Below, one piece after another: positions 33,697-41,404 of a stretch of DNA of 64,000 bases (the first letter of the stretch is position 1; each line of letters begins with the position of its first letter). Both the position numbers and the translations under genes were made by a program. The notes beneath the pieces were generated by a model, which saw only the letters and a program-made list of their open reading frames with translations, had not been told where the DNA came from and ran no database searches. Origin of the DNA: DATBSK01 sp964501785 (lineage in GTDB: Bacteria; Actinomycetota; Acidimicrobiia; IMCC26256; PALSA-555); assembly GCA_964501785.1 (NCBI GenBank), contig CAZCUD010000005.1, forward strand, positions 62,001 through 126,000. Direction: 5' to 3'.

Positions 33697-34979
33697 TCGT
33701 CGGGAGACGACGGCGGCTCGTCGAGCGCGAAGAGCGCGGCGAGCGCGTCGGCGTAGAGCTCGCCGACGGCGGTCCCGGACGCGTCCTTGAGGCGGACCGT
33801 GGGCTCGTGGAGGACCTTGTTGGCGAAGGCCCGCGTGATCTGCTCGACGAGCTCACGGGCGGCGGGATCGAGGGCGTCGAGCTTCGCCCCCGCCCGCTCC
33901 AGCTCTCCGGCCCGAAGGCCCTCGACGTGCTCTCGCAACGAGGAGATCAGGGGGGCCACCTCACGGGCGAAGCGCTCGACCCGGAAGCGGTCGATCTCGT
34001 CGGAGATGATCACCCGCACCTTGCCGACCTCGGCCCGGCGTTGCTCCAGCGACTCCTCGCCGACCGCCTTGAGGTCGTCGATGTCGAGCAGCTTCACGCC
34101 GAACACCTGGCCGACGCCGGGATCGACGTCGCGGGGCACGGCGATGTCGACCACGAGCAGGGCCCGGCCGTCGCGGCGGCGCATCACCTCTTCCATGTCG
34201 CCGCGCTCGATGAGCGTCCCGGTCGCCCCGGTCGACGCGAGCAGGACGTCGCAGGACACCAGGACGTCCATCACGTCGTCGAGGGGCACGGCGCGCCCTC
34301 CGAATCGGGCGGCGAGCTGCTGGCCGCGGCTGCGGCTGCGGTTGGCGACGACGATCTCGTCGACGCCGGCACCCGAGAGCGCGAGGGCCATCCCCTCGCC
34401 GACCTCGCCGGCGCCGAGCAGGAGCACCCGCTTGCCCTCGAGCGATCCGAGCTGCTCGGCCGCGACGCGCACAGCGGCCGACGACACGGACACCGCGTGG
34501 CGGCCGATGCCGGTCTCGGTGCGGGCGCGCTTGCCGACCTCGATCGCCTGGCGGAACGTGCGCGACAGCAGCTGGCCGATCGTCGCCTCGCGCTCCGCGA
34601 CCTGCCAGGCCTCCCGGACCTGCCCGAGGATCTCGTGCTCGCCGATGATCATCGAGTCGAGCCCCGAGGCGACCCCGAACAGGTGCGCCACCGCGGCCTC
34701 GTCGTGGTACGTGTAGAGCTGCTCGGCGAGGGCGTCGGGGTCGAGGCCCGACGAGTCGGCGAGGAAGTGCCGGACGTCGTCGATCCCGTCGTGGAACCGG
34801 GTGGTGCGGGTGTACACCTCGGTCCGGTTGCAGGTCGAGAGGAGGACGACCTCGGCCAGGTGCTCCCGACCCGCGAGGTCCTGGAGCGCCTTCGGGAGGC
34901 CCACGGGCGGCACCGTCATCCGCTCGAGCAGGTCGACTGCCGCGGTGCGGTGGTTCAGTCCGACGACGACGAGAGACAC
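33693..34979 (-). CDS. hemA: glutamyl-tRNA reductase
   Basis: 428 aa from the GTG at 34979 (AAGGAG about 11 nt upstream; the frame is open further up but only through the met8 gene). Catalytic Cys50 lies in LLSTCNRTEVY, NADPH site in LLLGAGEVGEGMA, and GEHEILGQVREA in the catalytic domain. A C-terminal dimerisation helix is present. It commits glutamyl-tRNA to tetrapyrrole synthesis. The start overlaps met8 by 25 nt, so co-translation is likely; Rex at the head of the operon suggests redox control. Confidence 0.96.
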   Translation of the reverse strand: MSLVVVGLNHRTAAVDLLERMTVPPVGLPKALQDLAGREHLAEVVLLSTCNRTEVYTRTTRFHDGIDDVRHFLADSSGLDPDALAEQLYTYHDEAAVAHLFGVASGLDSMIIGEHEILGQVREAWQVAEREATIGQLLSRTFRQAIEVGKRARTETGIGRHAVSVSSAAVRVAAEQLGSLEGKRVLLLGAGEVGEGMALALSGAGVDEIVVANRSRSRGQQLAARFGGRAVPLDDVMDVLVSCDVLLASTGATGTLIERGDMEEVMRRRDGRALLVVDIAVPRDVDPGVGQVFGVKLLDIDDLKAVGEESLEQRRAEVGKVRVIISDEIDRFRVERFAREVAPLISSLREHVEGLRAGELERAGAKLDALDPAARELVEQITRAFANKVLHEPTVRLKDASGTAVGELYADALAALFALDEPPSSPDE

Positions 34980-35626
34980 GCCTCGAGGAGCTCCTTTGCC
35001 TCCGCCCTGCGGCCGGAGCGGATCAGATCGAGCATGCCCGAGTCGAGGGCACGTTTCCAATCGACCGACTCGCTGGAGGTCCCGCCGGCCCGGAGTCGCT
35101 CCCGGGCCTCGGACAGCATCTCCAGCAGATCGGCCCACTCCGGGCCCATCTCCTGGGCCACGTGGTCCTTGAGGTAGGTCGCCAGGGCGGGGCTGCGCCC
35201 CCCGGTGCCGATGGTGACGACCAGATCGCCCTGACGGACGACCGACATGAGCGTGAACGAGCAGTGGGCGGGGTCGTCGGCGGCGTTGACCCAGATCCGC
35301 CGGGCCTGGCCGGCCTCGAACACCGCCCGGTTGACGTCGGCCTCGCTCGTGGCCGTCGTGGCGAGCCACGCGGCGTCGAGGTCGCTCGCCTCGAACGGTC
35401 GCTCGTCGACGCTCAGGCGACCCTCGTCACGCCACGTCGCGATCTCGTCCCCCACCTCGGGCGCGACGACATGGACGACCGCGCCGGCCTCGAGCAGGGC
35501 CTCGACCTTTCGTGCGGCGATCCGCCCCGCCCCGACGACGACGCAGCGGCGCCCCTCGACGAGGAGGTTGACCGGGTAGCCACCGAGACCCCGGCGCTCG
35601 GGGTCGGGCGGCGAGGCGGCGGTCAT
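34955..35626 (-). CDS. precorrin-2 dehydrogenase (Met8/CysG N-terminal type)
   Basis: 223 aa. It opens with YPVNLLVEGRRCVVVGAGRIAARKVEALLEAG, split here as the substrate lead YPVNLLVEGRRCV and the NAD motif VGAGRIAARK (about 31-40). VNAADDPAHCSFTLMSVVRQ and IGTGGRSPALATYL are also family hallmarks. It oxidises precorrin-2 to sirohydrochlorin and may or may not chelate iron. With the CobA domain of cobA-hemD it supplies the siroheme branch. Lies 27 nt after rex. Confidence 0.9.
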   Translation of the reverse strand: MTAASPPDPERRGLGGYPVNLLVEGRRCVVVGAGRIAARKVEALLEAGAVVHVVAPEVGDEIATWRDEGRLSVDERPFEASDLDAAWLATTATSEADVNRAVFEAGQARRIWVNAADDPAHCSFTLMSVVRQGDLVVTIGTGGRSPALATYLKDHVAQEMGPEWADLLEMLSEARERLRAGGTSSESVDWKRALDSGMLDLIRSGRRAEAKELLEACLSSSSD

Positions 35627-35653
35627 CTCACCAGCGTCTCGCGCGAGCGCGCA

Positions 35654-36298
35654 TCACGTCGGCACCTCGGCGCGGTGCTGCTGGTAGAAGGACAGGATCT
35701 GCAGCTCGGTCGCGAGGTCGACCTTGCGCAGCGACACGCCGTCGGGGACGGCGACCACCGCAGGCGCGAAGTTGAGGATCGAGCCGACGCCCGCGGCGAC
35801 GAGCCGGTCGGTGACGTCCTGCGCGGCCGCGGCCGGCGTGGCGATCACCCCGATCGCGACCTCGCGGGCGGCCACGATGGCGTCGAGGTCGTCGATCGAC
35901 TCGATGTCGAGGTCGCCGACGCGGGTCCCGACCACTCCCGGGTCGGCGTCGACGAGGGCGACGATCCGGAAGCCCCGCGCGCCGAACCCTCGGTAGTTCG
36001 CGAGGGCGCGCCCGAGGTTGCCGAGGCCGACGATGGCCACCGGCCAGTCGTGGGTGAGCCCGAGCTCGTGGGCGATCTCGTCGACCAGCTCGGCGACGTC
36101 GTAGCCCACCCCGCGCGTCCCATAGGAGCCGAGGTAGGAGAGGTCCTTGCGCACCTTCGCCGCGTTGACGCCGGCCAGCTCGGCGAGCTGCTCGGACGAC
36201 ACCGTGCCCCTGCTGTCGTCGATCTCGAGCAGCGACCGGTAGTACAGCGGGAGCCGGGCGACGGTGGCCTCGGGGATGGGGCGAGGCTCGGCGATGAC
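35654..36298 (-). CDS. rex: redox-sensing repressor Rex, non-standard start
   Basis: About 214 aa. Winged-helix N-terminus IPEATVARLPLYYRSLLEI, SSEQLAELAGVNAAKVRKDL, YLGSYGTRGVGY, then a Rossmann domain VAIVGLGNLGRALANY that senses NADH/NAD+. It heads the heme operon, as known in Streptomyces (rex-hemACD). No ATG, GTG or TTG lies in frame near the expected start. A GAGGGAG site precedes GTC (36298) and ATC (36295), and the next upstream standard start, GTG at 36391, sits inside the putative operator and ahead of the -10 box. The GTC is used here as a placeholder; a sequencing error for GTG is possible. Confidence 0.85.
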   Translation of the reverse strand, partial: VIAEPRPIPEATVARLPLYYRSLLEIDDSRGTVSSEQLAELAGVNAAKVRKDLSYLGSYGTRGVGYDVAELVDEIAHELGLTHDWPVAIVGLGNLGRALANYRGFGARGFRIVALVDADPGVVGTRVGDLDIESIDDLDAIVAAREVAIGVIATPAAAAQDVTDRLVAAGVGSILNFAPAVVAVPDGVSLRKVDLATELQILSFYQQHRAEVPT

Positions 36299-36362
36299 GG
36301 CTGCTCCCTCGTGCTCGGCGGGGGGCGGGCCCCCTCGCCGTCGGGCCGGACGTGGACCAGAG

Positions 36363-36368
36363 AGCCTA
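36363..36368 (-). promoter_or_regulatory. -10 box (TAGGCT) of the rex-hem operon
   Basis: TAGGCT lies about 65 nt upstream of the likely rex start and 19-20 bp downstream of TTGTGA in the operator, giving a sigma-70-like promoter whose -35 region would be covered by bound Rex. Confidence 0.4.
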
Positions 36369-36375
36369 CGCCCGC

Positions 36376-36393
36376 TCGTGCACGAATTCACAA
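36376..36393. promoter_or_regulatory. candidate Rex operator
   Basis: On the minus strand TTGTGAATTCGTGCACGA: the left half-site TTGTGAA is a perfect match to the Rex consensus TTGTGAANNNNTTCACAA; the right half TGCACGA matches 5 of 7. It lies between rex and the divergent membrane gene and overlaps the -35 region of rex. Autoregulation through NADH level is inferred. Confidence 0.6.
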
Positions 36394-36450
36394 AGTTGGC
36401 CGGGGCATCGCCCGCAGTGGGCGGAGCGGTGACGCCCGCACGTCCCCTCG

Positions 36451-36456
36451 TACGCT
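36451..36456 (+). promoter_or_regulatory. -10 box (TACGCT) of the membrane gene
   Basis: Seven nt upstream of the GTG at 36464; leaderless geometry. The Rex site lies about 60 bp upstream. Confidence 0.5.
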
Positions 36457-36463
36457 CGCGCCC

Positions 36464-37168
36464 GTGGTGATCGCCCTCGCGTTCGTGGCCACCGCGGTGG
36501 CCTCGCTGTTCGCGGAGGCCACGTTCGTGCGCTGGACCGCCCGGCGGACGTCGCACCTCGCGGCGTGGACGGTGGCCCTCGTGATGTTCGCGGGCGCCTC
36601 GGCCGCCCTCGCGGTCGGGGTGGGCACCGGCTGGGACACCGGCACGTTCCGCGTCTTCTACCTGCTCGGCGCGATCCTCAACGTGCCCTGGCTCGCCCTC
36701 GGCACCGTGTACCTGGTCCTCGGCCCCGTCGGGGCCCGGGTGCGACCGTGGCTCCTCGTGTTCTCCGGCTTCGCCGCAGGCGCCGTGCTGGCTGCCCCGA
36801 TGGCGGCGGTCTCCGGTCGCGAGATCCCCGTCGGGAGCGAGGTGTTCGACGCCCTGCCACGCGCGCTGGCGGCGATCGGGAGCGGCGTCGGCGCCGTGGT
36901 GATCCTCGGCGGCGCGCTCTGGTCGGGCTACCGGTACGCGCGCGCCCGGGACGAGCCACGGTCGGCCCGGCTCGCCGCGGCGAACGGGCTCATCGCGCTG
37001 GGCACGCTCGTGCTCTCGAGCGGCGGCCTCGTCCAGGGCGCGATCGGGCACGACGAAGCCTTCACGCTCAGCCTGGCGGTCGGGATCACGGTCATCTACG
37101 CGGGGTTCCTCGTCGCCGAGGGTCGCCGACCCGCCCCGAGCGAGCGACCTCAGCTCGCGCGGAGCTGA
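36464..37168 (+). CDS. seven-TM-like membrane protein of unknown function
   Basis: 234 aa from the GTG at 36464 (a second GTG follows directly). About seven hydrophobic helices, short loops, ending in a basic hydrophilic tail. FVRWTARRTSHLAAWTVAL and WDTGTFRVFYLLGAILNVPW are the most distinctive parts. No catalytic motif. It diverges from rex and shares the intergenic region with its operator, so redox-linked expression is possible. Its stop overlaps the convergent ligase gene by 19 bp. Confidence 0.7.
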   Translation: MVIALAFVATAVASLFAEATFVRWTARRTSHLAAWTVALVMFAGASAALAVGVGTGWDTGTFRVFYLLGAILNVPWLALGTVYLVLGPVGARVRPWLLVFSGFAAGAVLAAPMAAVSGREIPVGSEVFDALPRALAAIGSGVGAVVILGGALWSGYRYARARDEPRSARLAAANGLIALGTLVLSSGGLVQGAIGHDEAFTLSLAVGITVIYAGFLVAEGRRPAPSERPQLARS

Positions 37169-38610
37169 CGCCGCACGAGCTTGCCCGCGATCGACCGTGG
37201 GAGCTCGTCGAGGACCTCGACGCGTGACGGGCACTTGTAGCGCGCGAGCGCGCGAGCGCAACCGGCCCTGATCGCCTCGGGGTCGAGCGTCACGCCCGGC
37301 TCGGGGACGACGTAGGCCACGACCGTCTCGCCCGACCGGGGGTGCGGCTCGCCGACGACGGCCGCGTCGCGCACCCCGTCGAGGTCGCGCAGCACGTCCT
37401 CGACCTCCACGGGGTACACGTTGAAGCCCGAGACGATCACCAGGTCCTTGGCCCGGTCGACGATCCGCAGCTCGCCGTCCTCGACGACGGCGACGTCGCC
37501 GGTCCGCAGCCAGCCGTCCTCGGTGAGGACGCGTGCGGTGGCCTCCGGGTCGTGCCAGTACCCGGGGAACACGTTGGGGCCACGGACCCAGACCTCTCCC
37601 GGGTCGCCGGCGAGCACGTCGGAGCCGTCGGTGTCGACCAGGCGCACCTCGACGCCGGGCAGCGGGGGGCCGATCGAGCCGGCGCGCGGATCGTGGTCGT
37701 CGAGCGCGGTCGTGGTCACGATCGGCGACGCCTCGGTGAGGCCGTAGCCCTGGTGGACGACGACGCCGTAGCGACGGTGGAACCCCGCCGCGATCTCGTC
37801 CGGCAGTGGGGCGGCACCGGACACGGCGAGCCGGACCGATGCGAACGCATCGGACGGACCGGCCGCGGCGTCGAGCTCGAGCCATGCCGCGAACATCGTG
37901 GGCACGCCGGCGACCACGCTCACCCGCTCGCTCCGGATGCGCGCGACCGACGCCGCGGCATCGAAGTGGTCGACGAGCACGACCGCGGCGCCGGCCGCGA
38001 GCGACACGCCGAGCGAGACGTTCAGCCCGAAGACGTGGTGGAACGGCAGCAGCGCCAACGCGCGGTCGTCGGGCCGCAGGGCCAGGCCGGGATGGTCGAG
38101 CACCTGCCGGACGTTCGCCGCGAGGTTCCCGTGGGTCAGCATGGCGGCCTTCGGTGCGCCCGCGGTCCCCGAGGTGAAGAGCAGCACCGCGACGTCGGCG
38201 TCGGCGCGATCGACCCGCTCGATCGGCGCCGTGTCGAGCGACCCGAGGTCGATCCCGACCACCTCGGCGCCGGCCGCCGAGAGCGTCGATGCCGTCGGTC
38301 CGCCGGCGAGCGCGAGGCGGGGCTGCACCGCGGCGAGCTCGCGGGCGAGCTCGTCCGGCGGCGCGGCCGGGTTCAGCGGCACCGCGATCGCCCCGGCGTG
38401 GAGCACCCCGAGGTAGGCGGCGACGAAGCCGGCGTCGTTGCCCGCACCGATGGCGACCCGGTCGTCCGGTTCGACGCCCCGCGCCGTCAGCGAGCCCGCG
38501 ACGCACGCGGCGAGGTCGCCGAGCGTCGCGTAGGTCGTGGTGCGATCGACGTCGACGAGCGCCGCCGCCTCCGGGAGCCCCTGGGCCAGCAGCACCTCCA
38601 CCAGGTTCAC
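37150..38610 (-). CDS. AMP-forming acyl-CoA synthetase/ligase
   Basis: 486 aa from the GTG at 38610. Adenylation motifs: LLFTSGTAGAPKAAMLTHGN (P-loop), GYGLTEASPI, WLRTGDVAVVEDGELRIVDR, and the catalytic C-terminal lysine in RSIAGKLVRRQL. The protein is a little short for a long-chain enzyme (usually 500-560 aa) and has a minimal N-terminus. Substrate cannot be read, though fatty or aromatic acids are usual. TACGAT is 7 nt upstream of the start. Confidence 0.88.
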   Translation of the reverse strand: MNLVEVLLAQGLPEAAALVDVDRTTTYATLGDLAACVAGSLTARGVEPDDRVAIGAGNDAGFVAAYLGVLHAGAIAVPLNPAAPPDELARELAAVQPRLALAGGPTASTLSAAGAEVVGIDLGSLDTAPIERVDRADADVAVLLFTSGTAGAPKAAMLTHGNLAANVRQVLDHPGLALRPDDRALALLPFHHVFGLNVSLGVSLAAGAAVVLVDHFDAAASVARIRSERVSVVAGVPTMFAAWLELDAAAGPSDAFASVRLAVSGAAPLPDEIAAGFHRRYGVVVHQGYGLTEASPIVTTTALDDHDPRAGSIGPPLPGVEVRLVDTDGSDVLAGDPGEVWVRGPNVFPGYWHDPEATARVLTEDGWLRTGDVAVVEDGELRIVDRAKDLVIVSGFNVYPVEVEDVLRDLDGVRDAAVVGEPHPRSGETVVAYVVPEPGVTLDPEAIRAGCARALARYKCPSRVEVLDELPRSIAGKLVRRQLRAS

Positions 38611-38617
38611 GCCGGCG

Positions 38618-38623
38618 ATCGTA
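38618..38623 (-). promoter_or_regulatory. -10 box (TACGAT) of the ligase gene
   Basis: Seven nt upstream of the GTG at 38610; leaderless geometry. Confidence 0.5.
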
Positions 38624-38670
38624 CGGGCGAACCGGCACTCACTTCTGAGGGGCGACCGCCTGGAGACCGG

Positions 38671-38716
38671 GAGCGAACCTCTGCGGGGCGGGTACCCCGC
38701 CCCGCAGAGAGCGACC
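38671..38716. repeat. 46-bp repeat with hairpin, copy A
   Basis: Begins GAGCGAAC and ends AGAGAGCGACC. Inside, CTCTGCGGGGCGGG (38679-38692) pairs with CCCGCCCCGCAGAG (38696-38709) across a TAC loop, 14 perfect base pairs. Copy B is at 39230-39275 in the same orientation; they differ only in four bases at positions 9-12. Confidence 0.75.
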
Positions 38717-39229
38717 ACATGGAGGAGGAGAAGAAGGACCGGCCGCGGGCGTGGGCCTTGGGGCGGGCTGGGAGGCCGGTGAGCGCCATCGGTCGAAGCC
38801 GATGGCGTCACACAACCCACGCCCGCGAGCCGGATCTTCCCACCCTTCGACGCTCTCGGTGGCAACCTTGAGCCCGAATTGCCACTCACAGTGAGATTTC
38901 CGTGCACACCCGGAGCCACCGACGTCAGCACGGCCCCTGTTCCTCTCCTTCGAGCGCAGGAGTCGACACCGCGGAGCACCGGCGTCAAGGCCCGACGGCC
39001 GAGACCCGGCTCGAAGAGCCGACCGAGCCCAGGCGCCGAGCGGCTTCGCCGCTCGGCACCGTGGAGACGAGCGTGCGAGTCGACCAGACAAGGTGGCGAG
39101 GGAGCAGGGGCTCGGCCGTGCAAGGGCCGGGCCGGTGCGCAGCGGTGTCGAGCTCCGGAGCGGAGCGGGCCGTGCCGAGAATGCCGCGCCGCGGCCGCAG
39201 CGAGCGTGAGCGAGCGGAGGCTCGCCAGG
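38717..39229. other. 513-bp non-coding block between the 46-bp repeats
   Basis: No supportable gene on either strand: the open frames here are Arg/Ser/Pro-rich, start at random points and share no domain. What can be seen is structure: a 9-bp stem at 38784-38807 (CGCCATCGG with CCGATGGCG), a stem at 39007-39021 (CGGCTC/GAGCCG), and a 10-bp stem with a TTC loop at 39035-39057 (GCCGAGCGGC/GCCGCTCGGC). With the two flanking repeats that is five hairpins. It may be a structured RNA, a decayed element or a long 5' region; undetermined. Confidence 0.5.
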
Positions 39230-39275
39230 GAGCGAACGGCCGCGGGGCGGGTACCCCGCCCCGCAGAGAGCGACC
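39230..39275. repeat. 46-bp repeat with hairpin, copy B
   Basis: Direct copy of 38671-38716. GCGGGGCGGG (39242-39251) pairs with CCCGCCCCGC (39255-39264) around TAC. It ends just downstream of the 30-aa membrane ORF and could terminate that transcript. Confidence 0.75.
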
Positions 39276-39281
39276 GAGACG

Positions 39282-39374
39282 TCAGGGCGAGAGGCGGAGG
39301 ACGAACTGCGCGAAGGCGGCGGCGAGGATGAGGACGAGGAGGGCGACGATGACGATGGTGGTGCCGGGGCGCAT
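39282..39374 (-). CDS. 30-aa single-helix membrane peptide
   Basis: ATG at 39374 with GGAGG 3-4 nt upstream, stop TGA at 39282. It reads MRPGTTIVIVALLVLILAAA followed by FAQFVLRLSP, one transmembrane helix almost filling the protein. It lies 18 nt after the SAM hydrolase stop on the same strand. Many actinobacterial operons end in such tiny membrane peptides; a real product is plausible but unproven. Confidence 0.45.
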   Translation of the reverse strand: MRPGTTIVIVALLVLILAAAFAQFVLRLSP

Positions 39375-39392
39375 GGTCCTCCGATCCTCGCG

Positions 39393-40229
39393 TCAGGTCC
39401 CTGACCCGGGCGCATCGGCACCGGGGGGGATCAGCGTGACGGCGCCGCCCTCGGCGAGCCCGAACTCGGCGGCCGCCGAGGCGCGGTCGAGGGCCAGGGA
39501 GCACAGGCCGTAGGAGTCGACGACCAGCACGAGCTCGGATGCCTTGGCGTCGGCGTAGGTGCCGACCCAGCGGGCCGACTTGGCGCGACCCCCCATGCGC
39601 ACCTCCACGACGCCACCGGGGGCGGCGCCCAGCGCGACCAGCTCCTCGGGACCCACGTTGAGCTGGGCGTTGCCGAACCGGTCGATCCACCAGACCTCGG
39701 CTTCGACCGCTCCCGAGTCGGCGACCGTCGGGAGGCCGAGCAGCCCGGGGACGAGTCCGGCGGGGTCGACCGGCTCGCCGAGCGTCTCGATCGGCGTGCC
39801 GGTGGCGAGCGCCGCGGCGACGGGGGCGAGGACGTCGCGGCCGGCGAAGGTCGGGCCGGGTGCGGGGAGGTGGTGCTCGACGTTCGTGAGGGAGATCACC
39901 CGTCGCGCGCCGCCGAGCATGGCCACCGCGGGCGCGAGGAGTCCGTTGTCGGGTCCGACGAACGAGGCGTCCTCGCAGTCGATCGCGAGGAGGCGTCGCT
40001 CGGTGCCCACGCCCGGGTCGACGACGGCCAGGACGACCGCCTCCCGGGGGAGGTACTGCACGGCGCGCACGAGGGCCAGCCCACCGGCGCGCACGTCGTG
40101 GGGTGCGACCTCGTGGGTGACGTCGACGATGACGAGATCGGGCGCGCGGCCGAGCATCACGCCCTTGCAGACGCCGACGAACTCGTCGGCGAGGCCGTAG
40201 TCGCTGAGGAAGGCGACGGGTCGGGTCAC
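39393..40229 (-). CDS. SAM hydroxide adenosyltransferase (SAM hydrolase, DUF62)
   Basis: 278 aa from the GTG at 40229. The N-terminal domain has FLSDYGLADEFVGVCKGVM, IVDVTHEVAPHDVRAG and VVDPGVGTERR, and the middle has VGPDNGLL; the C-terminal beta-barrel has WWIDRFGNAQLNV. These are the hallmarks of the DUF62 family, which cleaves SAM to adenosine and methionine (relatives are fluorinases and chlorinases). The family's catalytic Asp is in SDYGLADEF. The physiological role is unclear. Followed by a 30-aa membrane peptide. Confidence 0.9.
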   Translation of the reverse strand: MTRPVAFLSDYGLADEFVGVCKGVMLGRAPDLVIVDVTHEVAPHDVRAGGLALVRAVQYLPREAVVLAVVDPGVGTERRLLAIDCEDASFVGPDNGLLAPAVAMLGGARRVISLTNVEHHLPAPGPTFAGRDVLAPVAAALATGTPIETLGEPVDPAGLVPGLLGLPTVADSGAVEAEVWWIDRFGNAQLNVGPEELVALGAAPGGVVEVRMGGRAKSARWVGTYADAKASELVLVVDSYGLCSLALDRASAAAEFGLAEGGAVTLIPPGADAPGSGT

Positions 40230-40272
40230 GGAGACGAGGATGGCGCGGCGGGATGGCGCCGCGCCGCTCGAC

Positions 40273-40476
40273 TCAGCCGGCTTGGGTGTAGCGCGACGCC
40301 AGGTACGCGTCGACGTCGGTGTCGCGGACGCGGAACGACCGGCCGACACGCACCGCCGGCAGCTCGTTGTTCTTGATCAAGCGGTACACCGTCATCGACG
40401 ACACCCGCAGCATGTCCGCCACTTCCTGAACGGTCAGGAAGCGTGCCTTTGCAAAGGACTGCGCCACGCGGCTCAC
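40273..40476 (-). CDS. excisionase-type/BldC-like DNA-binding protein
   Basis: 67 aa, GTG start next to a GGAGAGGGG site. FLTVQEVADMLRVSSMTVYR is a MerR-like winged helix, then LIKNNELPAVRVGRSFRVR, the excisionase/BldC pattern almost identical to the conserved actinobacterial protein located beside proC in mycobacteria (Rv0500A region). It binds DNA as a small regulator and is not evidence of a phage. A -10-like TACGCT is at 40504-40509. Confidence 0.9.
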   Translation of the reverse strand: MSRVAQSFAKARFLTVQEVADMLRVSSMTVYRLIKNNELPAVRVGRSFRVRDTDVDAYLASRYTQAG

Positions 40477-40573
40477 CCCTCTCCCCCGCTCGAAGGATGG
40501 CAGCGTAGGCGCCCGGGGCGCGTGTTGTCGAGTGTGACCAGAGGGGGCCGGGGGCCCCGGGTGCCGGGGCGGC

Positions 40574-41404
40574 TCAGGGCTGCGGGCAGGGCTCGAGGGC
40601 CCCGATCATGGCCTCGACGAGGGGGTCGTAGGCCCCGGGCGGGCGCTGCTCGTCGATGGGGACGACCCGGACGGGCCGCTCTCGGCGCTCGGCGACCCCG
40701 AGGACCACGGCATCGAGGTCGGCGAAGGCGATGGTGTCGATCCCGGCGGCGACCCCGGCCGCGGCGAACCCTCGGTCGCACACCAGCAGGTCGGGGCGGC
40801 CGACCGAGAACAGCCACTCGTCGCCGGTCGCGATCCCGTCGTCGGCGAGGAGGCTCGCTCCGTCGGTGACCGCGGCGACGCCGTCGACCCACCACAGTGA
40901 GCGGCTGCCCTGGAACGGTCCGAACGCGCCCAGGTCGACGACCCGCGCGCCGGCGTCGTCGAGCGCGTCGGCGATGGCGCCGTAGCAGCTCAGGAGCGAC
41001 GCGGGGCGGCCGGTGGCGAGCGCGACGCGACCCCGGTCGCGAGCGACGGTGGCGAGGCGGTCAGCGGCGCGCGCGACCGCGACCGTCGTCCGCTCGGGGT
41101 CGATCGTCATGCGGGCTGCTCTCGTGGGCGCGCCCCACACCGCGTCGAGCGCGGACTCGGCCTCCTCGCGCGGGACCCGTCCGAGGTCGAGGCCGAGCGT
41201 CGCGTCGGCATGGCCCGCGGCCAGTCGGGTGAGCAGCGCAGACATCTCGCCGGCGCCGATTCGGGCGTGCGGACCCGCGACGCGCCGGTCGGCGAGGAGG
41301 CGGCCCAGCGTCGGTGGGTCGGACGGTCGGTCGGCGGTGACCGGCGAGAACGCGGGAAGGTCGTCGAGGCGCGGCGGCCGGTTCTTGCGCGGACGGCGGC
41401 TCAT
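40574..41404 (-). CDS. conserved actinobacterial protein of unknown function downstream of proC
   Basis: 276 aa; the ATG overlaps the proC stop as ATGA. A basic N-terminus MSRRPRKNRPPRLDD is followed by an alpha/beta domain with ALATGRPASLLSCYGAIADA, LWWVDGVAAVTDG, SVGRPDLLVCDRGFAAAGV and AERRERPVRVVPIDEQRPP. It looks like a two-layer enzyme (public databases call similar proteins 'phosphatase', with no support I can see here: no HAD DxD or histidine-phosphatase RHG). Co-translated with ProC. Confidence 0.7.
   Translation of the reverse strand: MSRRPRKNRPPRLDDLPAFSPVTADRPSDPPTLGRLLADRRVAGPHARIGAGEMSALLTRLAAGHADATLGLDLGRVPREEAESALDAVWGAPTRAARMTIDPERTTVAVARAADRLATVARDRGRVALATGRPASLLSCYGAIADALDDAGARVVDLGAFGPFQGSRSLWWVDGVAAVTDGASLLADDGIATGDEWLFSVGRPDLLVCDRGFAAAGVAAGIDTIAFADLDAVVLGVAERRERPVRVVPIDEQRPPGAYDPLVEAMIGALEPCPQP

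Noticed and set aside
38639..39421. 260-codon minus-strand frame across the repeat block
   Set aside because: Ser/Pro/Arg-rich, includes both 46-bp repeats and hairpins in translation, overlaps two other calls and has no homology-like pattern.
40273..40476. Excisionase-like HTH read as a prophage or integrative element
   Set aside because: Identical in type and place to the conserved chromosomal BldC-like gene beside proC in actinobacteria; no integrase or att site nearby.
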